Assembly: GCF_025147325.1 (NCBI RefSeq)
Contig: NZ_CP102262.1
Location: 1 to 64,000, forward strand
DNA length: 64,000 nucleotides
From: Bacteroides stercoris ATCC 43183
GTDB lineage: Bacteria > Bacteroidota > Bacteroidia > Bacteroidales > Bacteroidaceae
Reading direction: 5' to 3'
Positions 1-8,321 of the stretch are shown piece by piece. Made by a program: the position numbers and the translations under genes. Position 1 is the stretch's first letter. Each line of letters begins with the position of its first letter. Under the pieces are notes generated by a model. It was not told the origin of the DNA. It was given only the letters and a program-made list of their open reading frames with translations, and made no database searches.

Positions 1-1392
1 ATGAGTGGACAGGATCATGTCGGATTGTGGAACCGCTGTCTTGAAATCATCAGAGACAATGTTCCGGAACAGACATATAAAACTTGGTTTCTCCCCATCG
101 TTCCCTTAAAATATGAGGATAAAACGCTCGTTGTACAAGTTCCCAGCCAGTTCTTTTACGAATTTCTGGAGGATAAATTTGTAGACTTGTTGCGTAAGAC
201 CCTCTATAAGGTAATCGGAGAGGGAACAAAGTTGATGTATAATGTTATGGTGGACAAAAGTTCACGGCCTGAAAAGACCGTCAACTACGAGTCGACCCAC
301 CGTACTATTATGCCACAAAAGCAAACGATAGATAAAGCTATTCCACAGATACCTGTTCCCGATTTGGATCCGCATCTGAATCCGGAATACAATTTCGACA
401 CGTTCATTGAAGGATATAGCAATAAACTCTCTCGTAGTGTTGCAGAAGCAGTGGCGCTCAATCCGGCTAAGACCATATTCAATCCGCTGTTTTTGTATGG
501 AGCATCAGGTGTGGGAAAAACTCACCTTGCCAATGCCATCGGTACAAAAATCAAGGAATTATATCCGGAGAAACGCGTATTGTACGTATCTGCGCATTTA
601 TTCCAAGTACAATACACCGACTCTGTACGTAACAATACGACCAACGATTTCATCAACTTCTACCAGACTATTGACATATTGATTATTGACGATATTCAGG
701 AATTTGCAGGCGTTACCAAAACGCAGAACACATTCTTCCATATCTTCAACCACCTGCATCAAAACGGCAAACAGCTTATTCTCACTTCAGACCGAGCTCC
801 CGTACTGCTTCAAGGTATGGAAGAACGCTTGATTACACGTTTCAAATGGGGAATGGTGGCGGAACTGGAAAAGCCCACGGTAGAATTGCGCAAAAATATC
901 CTGCGCAATAAGATACATCGTGACGGTTTACAATTCCCGCCGGAAGTAATTGATTATATAGCAGAGAATGTAGGTAACAGCGTGCGCGACCTGGAAGGCA
1001 TTGTCATCTCCATTATGGCCCATTCTACGATATACAACAAGGAAATCGACCTGGAGTTGGCACAACGCATCGTACGCAAAGTCGTGAACTGCGAAAGCAA
1101 AGCCATAACCATTGACGACATCATCACCACCGTATGCAAACATTTTGGTTTGGAAAATGCCGCCATACATACAAAATCGCGTAAACGCGAAGTGGTGCAA
1201 GCCCGTCAGATAGCCATGTATTTAGCCAAAAAACATACAGATTTCTCTACAGCCAAGATAGGTACGCTAATCGGAAATAAAGACCATGCCACCGTACTGC
1301 ATGCCTGCAAAACAATCAAGCAACTGAAAGAGGTGGACAAATCATTCCGCGCTGAAATCGAAGAAATTCAGACCGCCTTGAAAAAAGTATAA
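1..1392 (+). CDS. dnaA: Chromosomal replication initiator protein DnaA
   Basis: Initiates chromosome replication by binding DnaA boxes at oriC and opening the duplex. The 463-residue protein has the usual four-domain order: an N-terminal helicase-loading domain (about 1-85), a short linker, an AAA+ ATPase core with Walker A GASGVGKT at 167-174 and Walker B ILIIDD just before IQEF, and a C-terminal DNA-binding domain with the DnaA signature around [14 protein letters not shown]. Length is normal for the family. The window starts exactly on its ATG, so promoter and any upstream oriC are not visible. The gene ends in a direct repeat that runs into a long hairpin shared with the convergent nitroreductase gene. 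Confidence 0.98.
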   Translation: MSGQDHVGLWNRCLEIIRDNVPEQTYKTWFLPIVPLKYEDKTLVVQVPSQFFYEFLEDKFVDLLRKTLYKVIGEGTKLMYNVMVDKSSRPEKTVNYESTHRTIMPQKQTIDKAIPQIPVPDLDPHLNPEYNFDTFIEGYSNKLSRSVAEAVALNPAKTIFNPLFLYGASGVGKTHLANAIGTKIKELYPEKRVLYVSAHLFQVQYTDSVRNNTTNDFINFYQTIDILIIDDIQEFAGVTKTQNTFFHIFNHLHQNGKQLILTSDRAPVLLQGMEERLITRFKWGMVAELEKPTVELRKNILRNKIHRDGLQFPPEVIDYIAENVGNSVRDLEGIVISIMAHSTIYNKEIDLELAQRIVRKVVNCESKAITIDDIITTVCKHFGLENAAIHTKSRKREVVQARQIAMYLAKKHTDFSTAKIGTLIGNKDHATVLHACKTIKQLKEVDKSFRAEIEEIQTALKKV

Positions 1393-1405
1393 GGTACGGA
1401 ATAAA

Positions 1406-1479
1406 AGTATAAGGTATGAGGTATAAAGTCATCATGCAAAAAACTGCATGGATACGCTTTATACCTCATACGTTATACT
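1406..1479. terminator. Long bidirectional hairpin between dnaA and nitroreductase
   Basis: Arms 1406-1428 and 1457-1479 are inverted copies, 23 nt each with one mismatch, and the loop contains a further CATGCA/TGCATG pairing. It lies between two convergent genes and probably ends both transcripts, although neither side has a strong T-run. The left arm is part of a direct repeat (AAAAGTATAAGGTA) whose first copy includes the dnaA stop codon. Confidence 0.6.
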
Positions 1480-1483
1480 CAAA

Positions 1484-2218
1484 TTAAAATCCCTGTTGTT
1501 TCATTACTTTCCAAAGGTTCTCGGACATAGCCTCGCTGTCTTTCTTTGTATAGCGTACATCCGTAAAGACCTGAGCCAATGTCTCTTTATTATTTTCTGC
1601 GATAAACTGTTTATTCTCAGGCAAAGACTCCTTATAGGCATACAGACGGTCGATATCCTCAGGAGTATAATCATGATAAGTTTCTTCATGGACAATGGCT
1701 TCCAAAGGCAGGCGGTCTACCTGTGCAGGAGTCTCTGCCGGCCAGCCTACGGTAACGGTAGTGATAGGGAAGACCAATTCGGGCAACTCCAATGCCTCAA
1801 TAATCATTTGGGGGTTGTAGGTGGTAGTACCCAGATAGCAGATGCCCAAACCTTTTTCTTCGGCTGCCACACAGAATGTTTGCGCAACCAACAAAGCATC
1901 CACAGCTCCGGTAACAAACCATTCAAAATTGTTATATCCCGGTTCTGCCTTCCGCTGCTCGCACCATTTGCTAAAACGGCGCAAGTCGATGCAAAAAGTA
2001 AGAACTGCCGGCGCCGTCTTCACCATAGGCTGATTGAAATGCGCCGGTGCCAACCTGGCTTTCCGGTCAGCGTCACGGGTTACAATTACGCTATACACCT
2101 GCATGTTTCCAACCGTAGAAGCACGGAAAGAGGTTTCAAGCAAATCATTTAACAAATCAGAAGAAATATCTTTCTGCTGATACTTACGGATTGTTCTCCT
2201 TTGTTTTAGACTTTCCAT
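1484..2218 (-). CDS. Nitroreductase family protein
   Basis: FMN-dependent NAD(P)H oxidoreductase of the nitroreductase fold; the physiological substrate cannot be read from sequence. The N-terminus MESLKQRRTIRKYQ carries the R-R-(S/T)-(I/V)-R-x-(Y/F) signature used for FMN phosphate binding, and LGICYLGTTTYNP in the middle matches the family's flavin-site region. I chose the ATG at 2218, giving 244 residues; a longer reading frame only adds a hydrophobic, poorly coding 12-residue extension, and AAAGAAAGA lies just before this ATG. Transcribed towards dnaA and sharing its hairpin terminator. Confident family call, no confident substrate. Confidence 0.85.
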   Translation of the reverse strand: MESLKQRRTIRKYQQKDISSDLLNDLLETSFRASTVGNMQVYSVIVTRDADRKARLAPAHFNQPMVKTAPAVLTFCIDLRRFSKWCEQRKAEPGYNNFEWFVTGAVDALLVAQTFCVAAEEKGLGICYLGTTTYNPQMIIEALELPELVFPITTVTVGWPAETPAQVDRLPLEAIVHEETYHDYTPEDIDRLYAYKESLPENKQFIAENNKETLAQVFTDVRYTKKDSEAMSENLWKVMKQQGF

Positions 2219-2452
2219 TCTTTCTTTTTTCTGCAAATATATGAAAAGAAACACAGAATATCATCCAATAGTTTAGAATATGTGCAGGCATGTTTTCTAA
2301 AAAGGACAAACTACCCGAACTGTATTCGTTATGGAATTTTCTTTTTAGAAAACTTTTTGTTAATTTACAAAAAGCCATTTTATTATAAACCAACAAATTA
2401 ACCGATTAAAACTGAAAACTAACAACCGGTTAATAAAAACATCAATTTTTAT

Positions 2453-2483
2453 TTTGCCATAACAAAAAACATTCATAGATTTG
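2453..2483 (+). promoter_or_regulatory. Promoter of nrdJ
   Basis: TTTG at 2453-2456 and TAGATTTG at 2476-2483 are separated by 19 nt, an exact match to the Bacteroides consensus TTTG-N19-TAnnTTTG. It gives a leader of about 70 nt before the GTG start at 2560. The rest of the 340-bp gap (2219-2559) is AT-rich; I see no cobalamin riboswitch B12 box in it. Confidence 0.7.
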
Positions 2484-2559
2484 CAGCCACATTTGTTAGC
2501 AATAAGTACAACTTCTACACTTTTACTTATTCATAATTAAATCTAAGAGTTATCGCATC

Positions 2560-5097
2560 GTGGAAAAGAAAGTTTATTCTTATGACGAAGCCTACGAAGA
2601 ATCTTTACGATACTTCCAAGGCGACGAACTGGCTGCAAGGGTTTGGGTGAACAAATACGCAGTCAAAGATTCTTTCGGAAATATTTACGAAAAATCTCCG
2701 GAAGACATGCATTGGAGAATAGCCAATGAAGTAGCCCGCATCGAAGCCAAGTACCCCAACGCACTGACTTCCGAAGAACTCTTCGGCTTGTTGGACCACT
2801 TCAAATACATCGTTCCGCAAGGCAGCCCGATGACCGGAATCGGAAACAACTACCAGGTAGCTTCCCTTTCCAACTGTTTTGTGATAGGTGTGGATGGCGA
2901 GGCCGACTCATACGGTGCAATCTTCAAGATTGATGAAGAGCAGGTACAACTGATGAAACGCCGCGGCGGTGTAGGACACGACTTGTCACACATCCGCCCG
3001 AAAGGTTCTCCGGTAAAAAATTCCGCCCTGACATCAACCGGACTGGTTCCCTTCATGGAACGCTACTCCAACTCCACCCGTGAAGTGGCCCAAGACGGCC
3101 GCCGGGGTGCGCTGATGTTAAGCGTATCCATCAAGCATCCGGATTCGGAAGCCTTTATAGATGCAAAAATGACAGAAGGTAAAGTTACGGGGGCCAATGT
3201 ATCCGTCAAGCTGACCGACGCATTTATGCAGGCAGCCATCGACGGCAAGCCATTCGTACAGCAATATCCCATTGACGCGGACGAACCTCTGTTCAAGAAA
3301 GAAATCAGCGCCACCGATTTGTGGAAAAAAATCGTGCACAACGCATGGAAGTCCGCCGAGCCCGGCGTACTCTTCTGGGACACCATATTAAGAGAGTCCG
3401 TACCCGATTGCTACGCGGACCTGGGTTACCGTACCGTGTCCACCAACCCTTGCGGTGAAATTCCCTTGTGTCCCTACGACTCCTGCCGTTTGCTGGCCAT
3501 TAACCTATATTCATATGTAGTCAATCCGTTCAAACCGGATGCCTACTTCGATTTCGATTTGTTCAAGAAGCACGTAGCACTCGCCCAGCGCATCATGGAC
3601 GACATCATCGACCTGGAACTTGAGAAGATAGAACGTATCATGGCCAAAATTGACTCCGATCCGGAAAACGAAGATGTAAAGCATACCGAAAGCGTTTTGT
3701 GGCAGAAAATCTACAAAAAGAGCGGACAAGGCCGCCGCACCGGCGTAGGCATCACCGCCGAAGGCGACATGCTTGCAGCATTGGGACTGCGTTACGGCAC
3801 TGAAGAGGCTACCGAATTTGCAGAGAAAGTACACCAGACCGTAGCACTGAGCGCATACCGCTCTTCTGTGGAAATGGCTAAAGAACGCGGCGCTTTCGAA
3901 GTATACGACAGCGAACGCGAAAAGAACAACCCGTTCATCAACCGCCTGCGCGAAGCAGACCCGGAACTGTACGAGGAGATGAAGAAATACGGCCGCCGCA
4001 ACATTGCCTGTCTCACCATCGCACCGACAGGCACGACAAGCCTGATGACGCAAACCACTTCCGGCATCGAACCCGTATTCCTGCCGGTATACAAGCGACG
4101 TCGCAAAGTCAATCCGAATGACGCCAACGTACATGTGGATTTCGTGGATGAAACCGGAGACGCATTCGAGGAATACATCGTATTCCATCCCAAGTTCGTC
4201 ACCTGGATGCAGGCGCAAGGATACGATCCTGCCAAGCACTACACACAGGACGAGGTAGATGCACTGGTACAGAAGTCACCTTATTATAAAGCAACTTCCA
4301 ATGATGTGGACTGGCTGATGAAAGTAAAGATGCAGGGACGTATCCAGAAATGGGTAGACCACTCCATCAGCGTTACCATCAACCTGCCGAACGATGTAGA
4401 CGAGGAACTGGTGAACCGTCTCTATGTAGAAGCGTGGAAATCGGGATGCAAAGGCTGTACGGTATACCGCGACGGCTCACGTTCGGGCGTGCTTATCTCC
4501 ACCAAAAAAGACAAAAAAGAGGAGTTGCCCCCGTGCAAACCGCCTACGGTTGTCGAAACCCGCCCGAAAGTGCTTGAAGCAGACGTTGTACGCTTCCAGA
4601 ACAATAAGGAGAAATGGGTGGCATTCGTCGGTTTGCTCGACGGATATCCTTATGAAATATTTACCGGTCTTCAGGACGACGATGAAGGAATCATCCTTCC
4701 GAAGAACGTTTCAACAGGACACATCATCAAGAACGTTGACGAAAACGGCAACAAGCGTTACGACTTCCAGTTCGAGAACAAGCGCGGCTACAAGGTAACC
4801 ATCGAGGGACTGTCCGAGAAGTTCAACAAAGAATACTGGAACTATGCCAAACTCATCTCCGGCGTACTGCGTTACCGCATGCCTATCGAGCAGGTAATGA
4901 AGCTGGTAAGCTCACTGCAACTGGACAGCGAGAACATCAATACCTGGAAAAACGGCGTGGAACGTGCCTTGAAGAAATACGTTACGGACGGCACCGCAGC
5001 CAAAGGTCAGAAATGCCCGAATTGCGGCAACGAGACACTGGTTTATCAGGAAGGCTGCCTTATCTGCACCACCTGCGGTACATCCCGTTGCGGATAA
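2560..5097 (+). CDS. nrdJ: Adenosylcobalamin-dependent (class II) ribonucleotide reductase
   Basis: Reduces ribonucleotides to deoxyribonucleotides without oxygen, using a radical made from coenzyme B12. In the 845-residue protein, SNCFVIG (Cys106) is the first redox cysteine region, NPCGEIPL (Asn296, Cys298, Glu300) is the N-x-C-G-E radical/catalytic loop, and APTGTTSLMTQTTSGIEP is the phosphate-binding segment. The C-terminus ends in a four-cysteine zinc-ribbon-like tail (CPNCG, CTTCG) with a terminal CG, typical of NrdJ and its thioredoxin-facing redox pair. No ATP-cone domain is evident at the N-terminus. The start is GTG; no in-frame ATG exists upstream and the promoter spacing supports it. 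Followed by a strong hairpin and malQ. Confidence 0.95.
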   Translation: MEKKVYSYDEAYEESLRYFQGDELAARVWVNKYAVKDSFGNIYEKSPEDMHWRIANEVARIEAKYPNALTSEELFGLLDHFKYIVPQGSPMTGIGNNYQVASLSNCFVIGVDGEADSYGAIFKIDEEQVQLMKRRGGVGHDLSHIRPKGSPVKNSALTSTGLVPFMERYSNSTREVAQDGRRGALMLSVSIKHPDSEAFIDAKMTEGKVTGANVSVKLTDAFMQAAIDGKPFVQQYPIDADEPLFKKEISATDLWKKIVHNAWKSAEPGVLFWDTILRESVPDCYADLGYRTVSTNPCGEIPLCPYDSCRLLAINLYSYVVNPFKPDAYFDFDLFKKHVALAQRIMDDIIDLELEKIERIMAKIDSDPENEDVKHTESVLWQKIYKKSGQGRRTGVGITAEGDMLAALGLRYGTEEATEFAEKVHQTVALSAYRSSVEMAKERGAFEVYDSEREKNNPFINRLREADPELYEEMKKYGRRNIACLTIAPTGTTSLMTQTTSGIEPVFLPVYKRRRKVNPNDANVHVDFVDETGDAFEEYIVFHPKFVTWMQAQGYDPAKHYTQDEVDALVQKSPYYKATSNDVDWLMKVKMQGRIQKWVDHSISVTINLPNDVDEELVNRLYVEAWKSGCKGCTVYRDGSRSGVLISTKKDKKEELPPCKPPTVVETRPKVLEADVVRFQNNKEKWVAFVGLLDGYPYEIFTGLQDDDEGIILPKNVSTGHIIKNVDENGNKRYDFQFENKRGYKVTIEGLSEKFNKEYWNYAKLISGVLRYRMPIEQVMKLVSSLQLDSENINTWKNGVERALKKYVTDGTAAKGQKCPNCGNETLVYQEGCLICTTCGTSRCG

Positions 5098-5147
5098 GGT
5101 TCAGGCAAGCACAAACGTTTGCATAGGAATTTAAATGAGATAGCCGG

Positions 5148-5206
5148 CAATAGCTGCATGATTATGAGGAATATTTTCTATACTTGCATAATCATTGCAG
5201 CTATTG
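5148..5206 (+). terminator. Long inverted repeat between nrdJ and malQ
   Basis: Left arm 5148-5166 and right arm 5187-5206 pair over 19 bp with a single-base bulge. There is no T-run after the right arm, so it may be a processing or attenuation structure rather than a simple terminator. It stops 21 nt before the malQ ATG. Confidence 0.5.
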
Positions 5207-5227
5207 TTGTTTCTAAATCTAATATAT

Positions 5228-7918
5228 ATGATTTTATTATTCAATATCGAGTACAGAACCAATTGGGGTGAAGAAGTCAGAGTTTCAGGCTCCATCCCCG
5301 AACTCGGAAACGAACATCCCGACAAAGCTTTGCCGCTACAGACCATAGACGGTATCCACTGGACTGCGGAAGTAAACATTGCAATGCCGGAAGACGGACT
5401 TGTCCGATACAGCTACCATATCTTCCGCGACGGCCGGCATACACGTGCAGAGTGGAACAGCCTGCCCCGTACGCTTTACCTTTCCGGAACTTCCAAGAAA
5501 ACGTACCGGATACAGGATTGCTGGAAAAACCTGCCGGAGCAGCAGTATTTCTATACTTCCGCCTTTACGGAATCTCTTCTGGCACACCGCGAACGCAACG
5601 CCGCACCCAAAGGACACAAGAAAGGGCTGCTGATAAAGGCATACGCGCCCTGCATAGACAGTGACCACTGCCTGGGCATCTGCGGAAACCAGCCTATATT
5701 CGGAGAGTGGAATCCGGACAAAGCCGTGCTTATGAGTGATGCCAACTTCCCGGAGTGGCAGATAGAGGTGGATGCCACCAAAATCAGCTTCCCGCTGGAA
5801 TATAAATTCATTCTATATAACAAGAAAGAACGCCGTGCCGTTTGCTGGGAAAACAATCCGAACCGGTATATGGCAGACCCGCAAACAGGCGCCAACGAGA
5901 CCCTTGCTGTCGGCGACCGCTACGTATATTTCAGCCTTCCCGCCTGGAAGGGCGCAGGTGTTGCCGTGCCCGTATTCTCACTCCGCTCCGAAAAGAGCTT
6001 CGGTGTAGGTGACTTCGGCGACTTGAAGCGTATGATCGACTGGGCGGTAAGCACCAAACAGAAAGCCGTACAGATTCTACCCATTAACGACACTACCATG
6101 ACGCATACATGGACGGATTCTTATCCTTATAACAGCATCTCCATCTATGCTTTCCATCCGATGTACACCGACTTGAAGCAACTGGGAACATTGAAGGACA
6201 AAAAAGCCATGGCAGACTTCAACAAACGGCAGAAAGAGTTGAATGCCCTGCCTGCCGTCGATTACGAAGCCGTCAACAAAACCAAGTGGGAATATTTTCA
6301 TCTCATATTCAAGCAAGAAGGAGAAAAAGTATTGGGTTCGGCAGCTTTCCACGATTTTTTTGAATCAAACAAAGAGTGGCTGCAACCGTACGCCGTTTTC
6401 AGTTACCTGCGCGATGTTTATAAAACGCCCAACTTCCGCGAGTGGCCTAAATACAGCAGCTACGATGCCGCAGAGATTGAGAAGCTCTGCCAACCGGCAT
6501 CAGCCGATTACCCGCATATAGCCATCTACTTTTATATCCAGTTCAACCTGCATCTGCAACTGCTTGCCGCTACCGAACATGCACGCGCCAATGGTGTTGT
6601 GCTGAAAGGTGACATACCCATCGGCATCAGCCGCAACAGTGTAGAAGCATGGACAGAACCCCACTATTTCAACCTGAACGGACAAGCCGGCGCACCGCCC
6701 GATGATTTCTCCGTAAACGGACAGAACTGGGGATTACCCACCTACAACTGGGATGTCATGGAAAAGGACGGCTATGCGTGGTGGATGAAGCGCTTCCGTA
6801 AAATGGCGGAATACTTCGATGCCTACCGCATTGACCATATCCTCGGTTTCTTCCGAATCTGGGAAATTCCGATGCACGCTGTGCACGGTCTGCTGGGACA
6901 ATTCGTGCCCGCCCTGCCCATGACGCGTGAGGAGATAGAGAGTTACGGTCTCTCTTTCCGCGATGAGTTTCTGAAACCTTACATACACGAGTATTTCCTC
7001 GGACAGATGTTCGGCCCGCATACCGATTACGTAAAGCAGACGTTCATCGAACCGACAGATACGTGGGAAATTTACCGGATGCGTCCCGAATTCGATACCC
7101 AGCGCAAGGTAGAGGCCTACTTTGCCGGCAAAACGGATGAGGACAGCATCTGGATACGCGACGGCCTGTATGCGCTTATCAGCGACGTGCTGTTTGTGCC
7201 CGACCGCAATGACCCGTACAAATTCCACCCGCGTATCGGTGTGCAGCACGACTATATCTACCGTTCCCTGAACGATTGGGAAAAGGCTGCCTTCAACCGT
7301 CTGTACGACCAGTACTACTATCACCGCCACAACGAATTCTGGCGTGAGCAGGCTATGAACAAACTGCCGCAACTGACGCAATCTACCCGGATGTTGGTAT
7401 GCGGTGAGGACTTGGGCATGATTCCCGGTTGCGTGGCATGGGTAATGAACGATTTACGCATTCTATCCCTGGAAATACAACGCATGCCCAAAGACCCGGC
7501 ACAGGAGTTCGGACATCCGGACTGGTATCCGTATCGCTCTGTCTGCACCATATCCACACACGATATGTCCACCTTGCGCGGCTGGTGGGAAGAAGACTTC
7601 CAGCAGACACAACGTTACTACAACACGATGCTCGGACATTACGGTGCCGCTCCTGCCGTTGCCACACCCGAACTTTGTGAAGAGGTTGTACGCAAGCACC
7701 TGCAAAGCAATTCCATACTTGCCATCCTCTCCCTGCAGGACTGGATGTCGATGGATGGCAAATGGCGCAACCCCAATGCGCAGGAAGAACGTATCAATGT
7801 ACCTGCCAATCCGCGCCACTACTGGCGCTGGCGTATGCACCTGACGCTGGAACAACTGATGAAAGCCGAAAGCCTGAACGAAAAGATAAAAGAGCTGATC
7901 GCACAAACGGGACGATAA
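5228..7918 (+). CDS. malQ: 4-alpha-glucanotransferase (amylomaltase, GH77) with two starch-binding domains
   Basis: Disproportionates maltodextrins by transferring glucan segments, in cytoplasmic starch/glycogen metabolism. The 896-residue protein has two N-terminal CBM20-like domains (about 1-110 and 120-235; see NWGEEVRVSGSIPELGN and the second copy's NQPIFGEWNPDKA) and a GH77 barrel from about 250. Catalytic residues are visible: nucleophile Asp536 in RIDHILGFFR, acid/base Glu727 in GEDLGMIPG and the third acidic residue Asp779 in STHDMSTLRGWW. The ATG at 5228 is preferred over a TTG at 5195, which lies inside the inverted repeat. Two-CBM GH77 enzymes of this length are normal in Bacteroides. 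A clear terminator follows. Confidence 0.95.
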   Translation: MILLFNIEYRTNWGEEVRVSGSIPELGNEHPDKALPLQTIDGIHWTAEVNIAMPEDGLVRYSYHIFRDGRHTRAEWNSLPRTLYLSGTSKKTYRIQDCWKNLPEQQYFYTSAFTESLLAHRERNAAPKGHKKGLLIKAYAPCIDSDHCLGICGNQPIFGEWNPDKAVLMSDANFPEWQIEVDATKISFPLEYKFILYNKKERRAVCWENNPNRYMADPQTGANETLAVGDRYVYFSLPAWKGAGVAVPVFSLRSEKSFGVGDFGDLKRMIDWAVSTKQKAVQILPINDTTMTHTWTDSYPYNSISIYAFHPMYTDLKQLGTLKDKKAMADFNKRQKELNALPAVDYEAVNKTKWEYFHLIFKQEGEKVLGSAAFHDFFESNKEWLQPYAVFSYLRDVYKTPNFREWPKYSSYDAAEIEKLCQPASADYPHIAIYFYIQFNLHLQLLAATEHARANGVVLKGDIPIGISRNSVEAWTEPHYFNLNGQAGAPPDDFSVNGQNWGLPTYNWDVMEKDGYAWWMKRFRKMAEYFDAYRIDHILGFFRIWEIPMHAVHGLLGQFVPALPMTREEIESYGLSFRDEFLKPYIHEYFLGQMFGPHTDYVKQTFIEPTDTWEIYRMRPEFDTQRKVEAYFAGKTDEDSIWIRDGLYALISDVLFVPDRNDPYKFHPRIGVQHDYIYRSLNDWEKAAFNRLYDQYYYHRHNEFWREQAMNKLPQLTQSTRMLVCGEDLGMIPGCVAWVMNDLRILSLEIQRMPKDPAQEFGHPDWYPYRSVCTISTHDMSTLRGWWEEDFQQTQRYYNTMLGHYGAAPAVATPELCEEVVRKHLQSNSILAILSLQDWMSMDGKWRNPNAQEERINVPANPRHYWRWRMHLTLEQLMKAESLNEKIKELIAQTGR

Positions 7919-7939
7919 ACAGCATATTGACTGATAATG

Positions 7940-7989
7940 AGTAAAAAAGCGGTGGAGACCTTTTAATAGTTTTCCACCGCTTTTTTACT
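7940..7989 (+). terminator. Rho-independent terminator after malQ
   Basis: Stem AAAAAAGCGGTGGA (7943-7956) pairs with TCCACCGCTTTTTT (7973-7986), giving GC pairs plus a T-run on the plus strand and a matching A-run that would also serve the minus strand. Confidence 0.85.
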
Positions 7990-8321
7990 CATTGCATCTC
8001 CTTACATAGAATTTTCTGCTATACCCCTACTTAATAAACAGACCTATGATACCAAACAACTGACTAAATCATACAAAAACTTCCCCACGTTTCGCAACGC
8101 AGGGAAGGCAAACAAACAAAAAAACCGTATGCTCTCCGAACCGCAGAACACTTCCGTAATCCGGAAAGCAACAGTTGCATCATCTCCTCTTGCGAAAGAG
8201 ACAAGTTCCATGTCCCATAAAAGGGGGGGGGGGATCAGTATCTTGTACCGTTAATAGTCAGCGAAAAATACCTATCCTAAGTAAAAAACACTTTTTCATA
8301 CCAATCTTATTTAGATATTTA
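7990..8321. other. Gap downstream of malQ with an 11-G tract and a partial copy of a gene start
   Basis: No convincing gene lies here. A run of 11 G occupies 8223-8233 (11 C on the strand of the adjacent lipoprotein operon). The 18 bases at 8282-8299 are identical to 11394-11411, the start of the 1029-residue lipoprotein gene; read on the minus strand they encode MKKCFL, but that frame stops after 13 codons. This may be a remnant of a further lipoprotein gene or a chance repeat of a Lys-rich start. Confidence 0.4.

Noticed and set aside
2219..2559. Cobalamin riboswitch before the B12-dependent reductase
   Set aside because: No B12-box-like conserved segment was found, and the promoter leaves only about 70 nt of leader, too short for that riboswitch.
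5195..5227. TTG start for malQ adding 11 residues
   Set aside because: The TTG lies within the right arm of the nrdJ-malQ inverted repeat, and the ATG at 5228 fits the CBM20 start.
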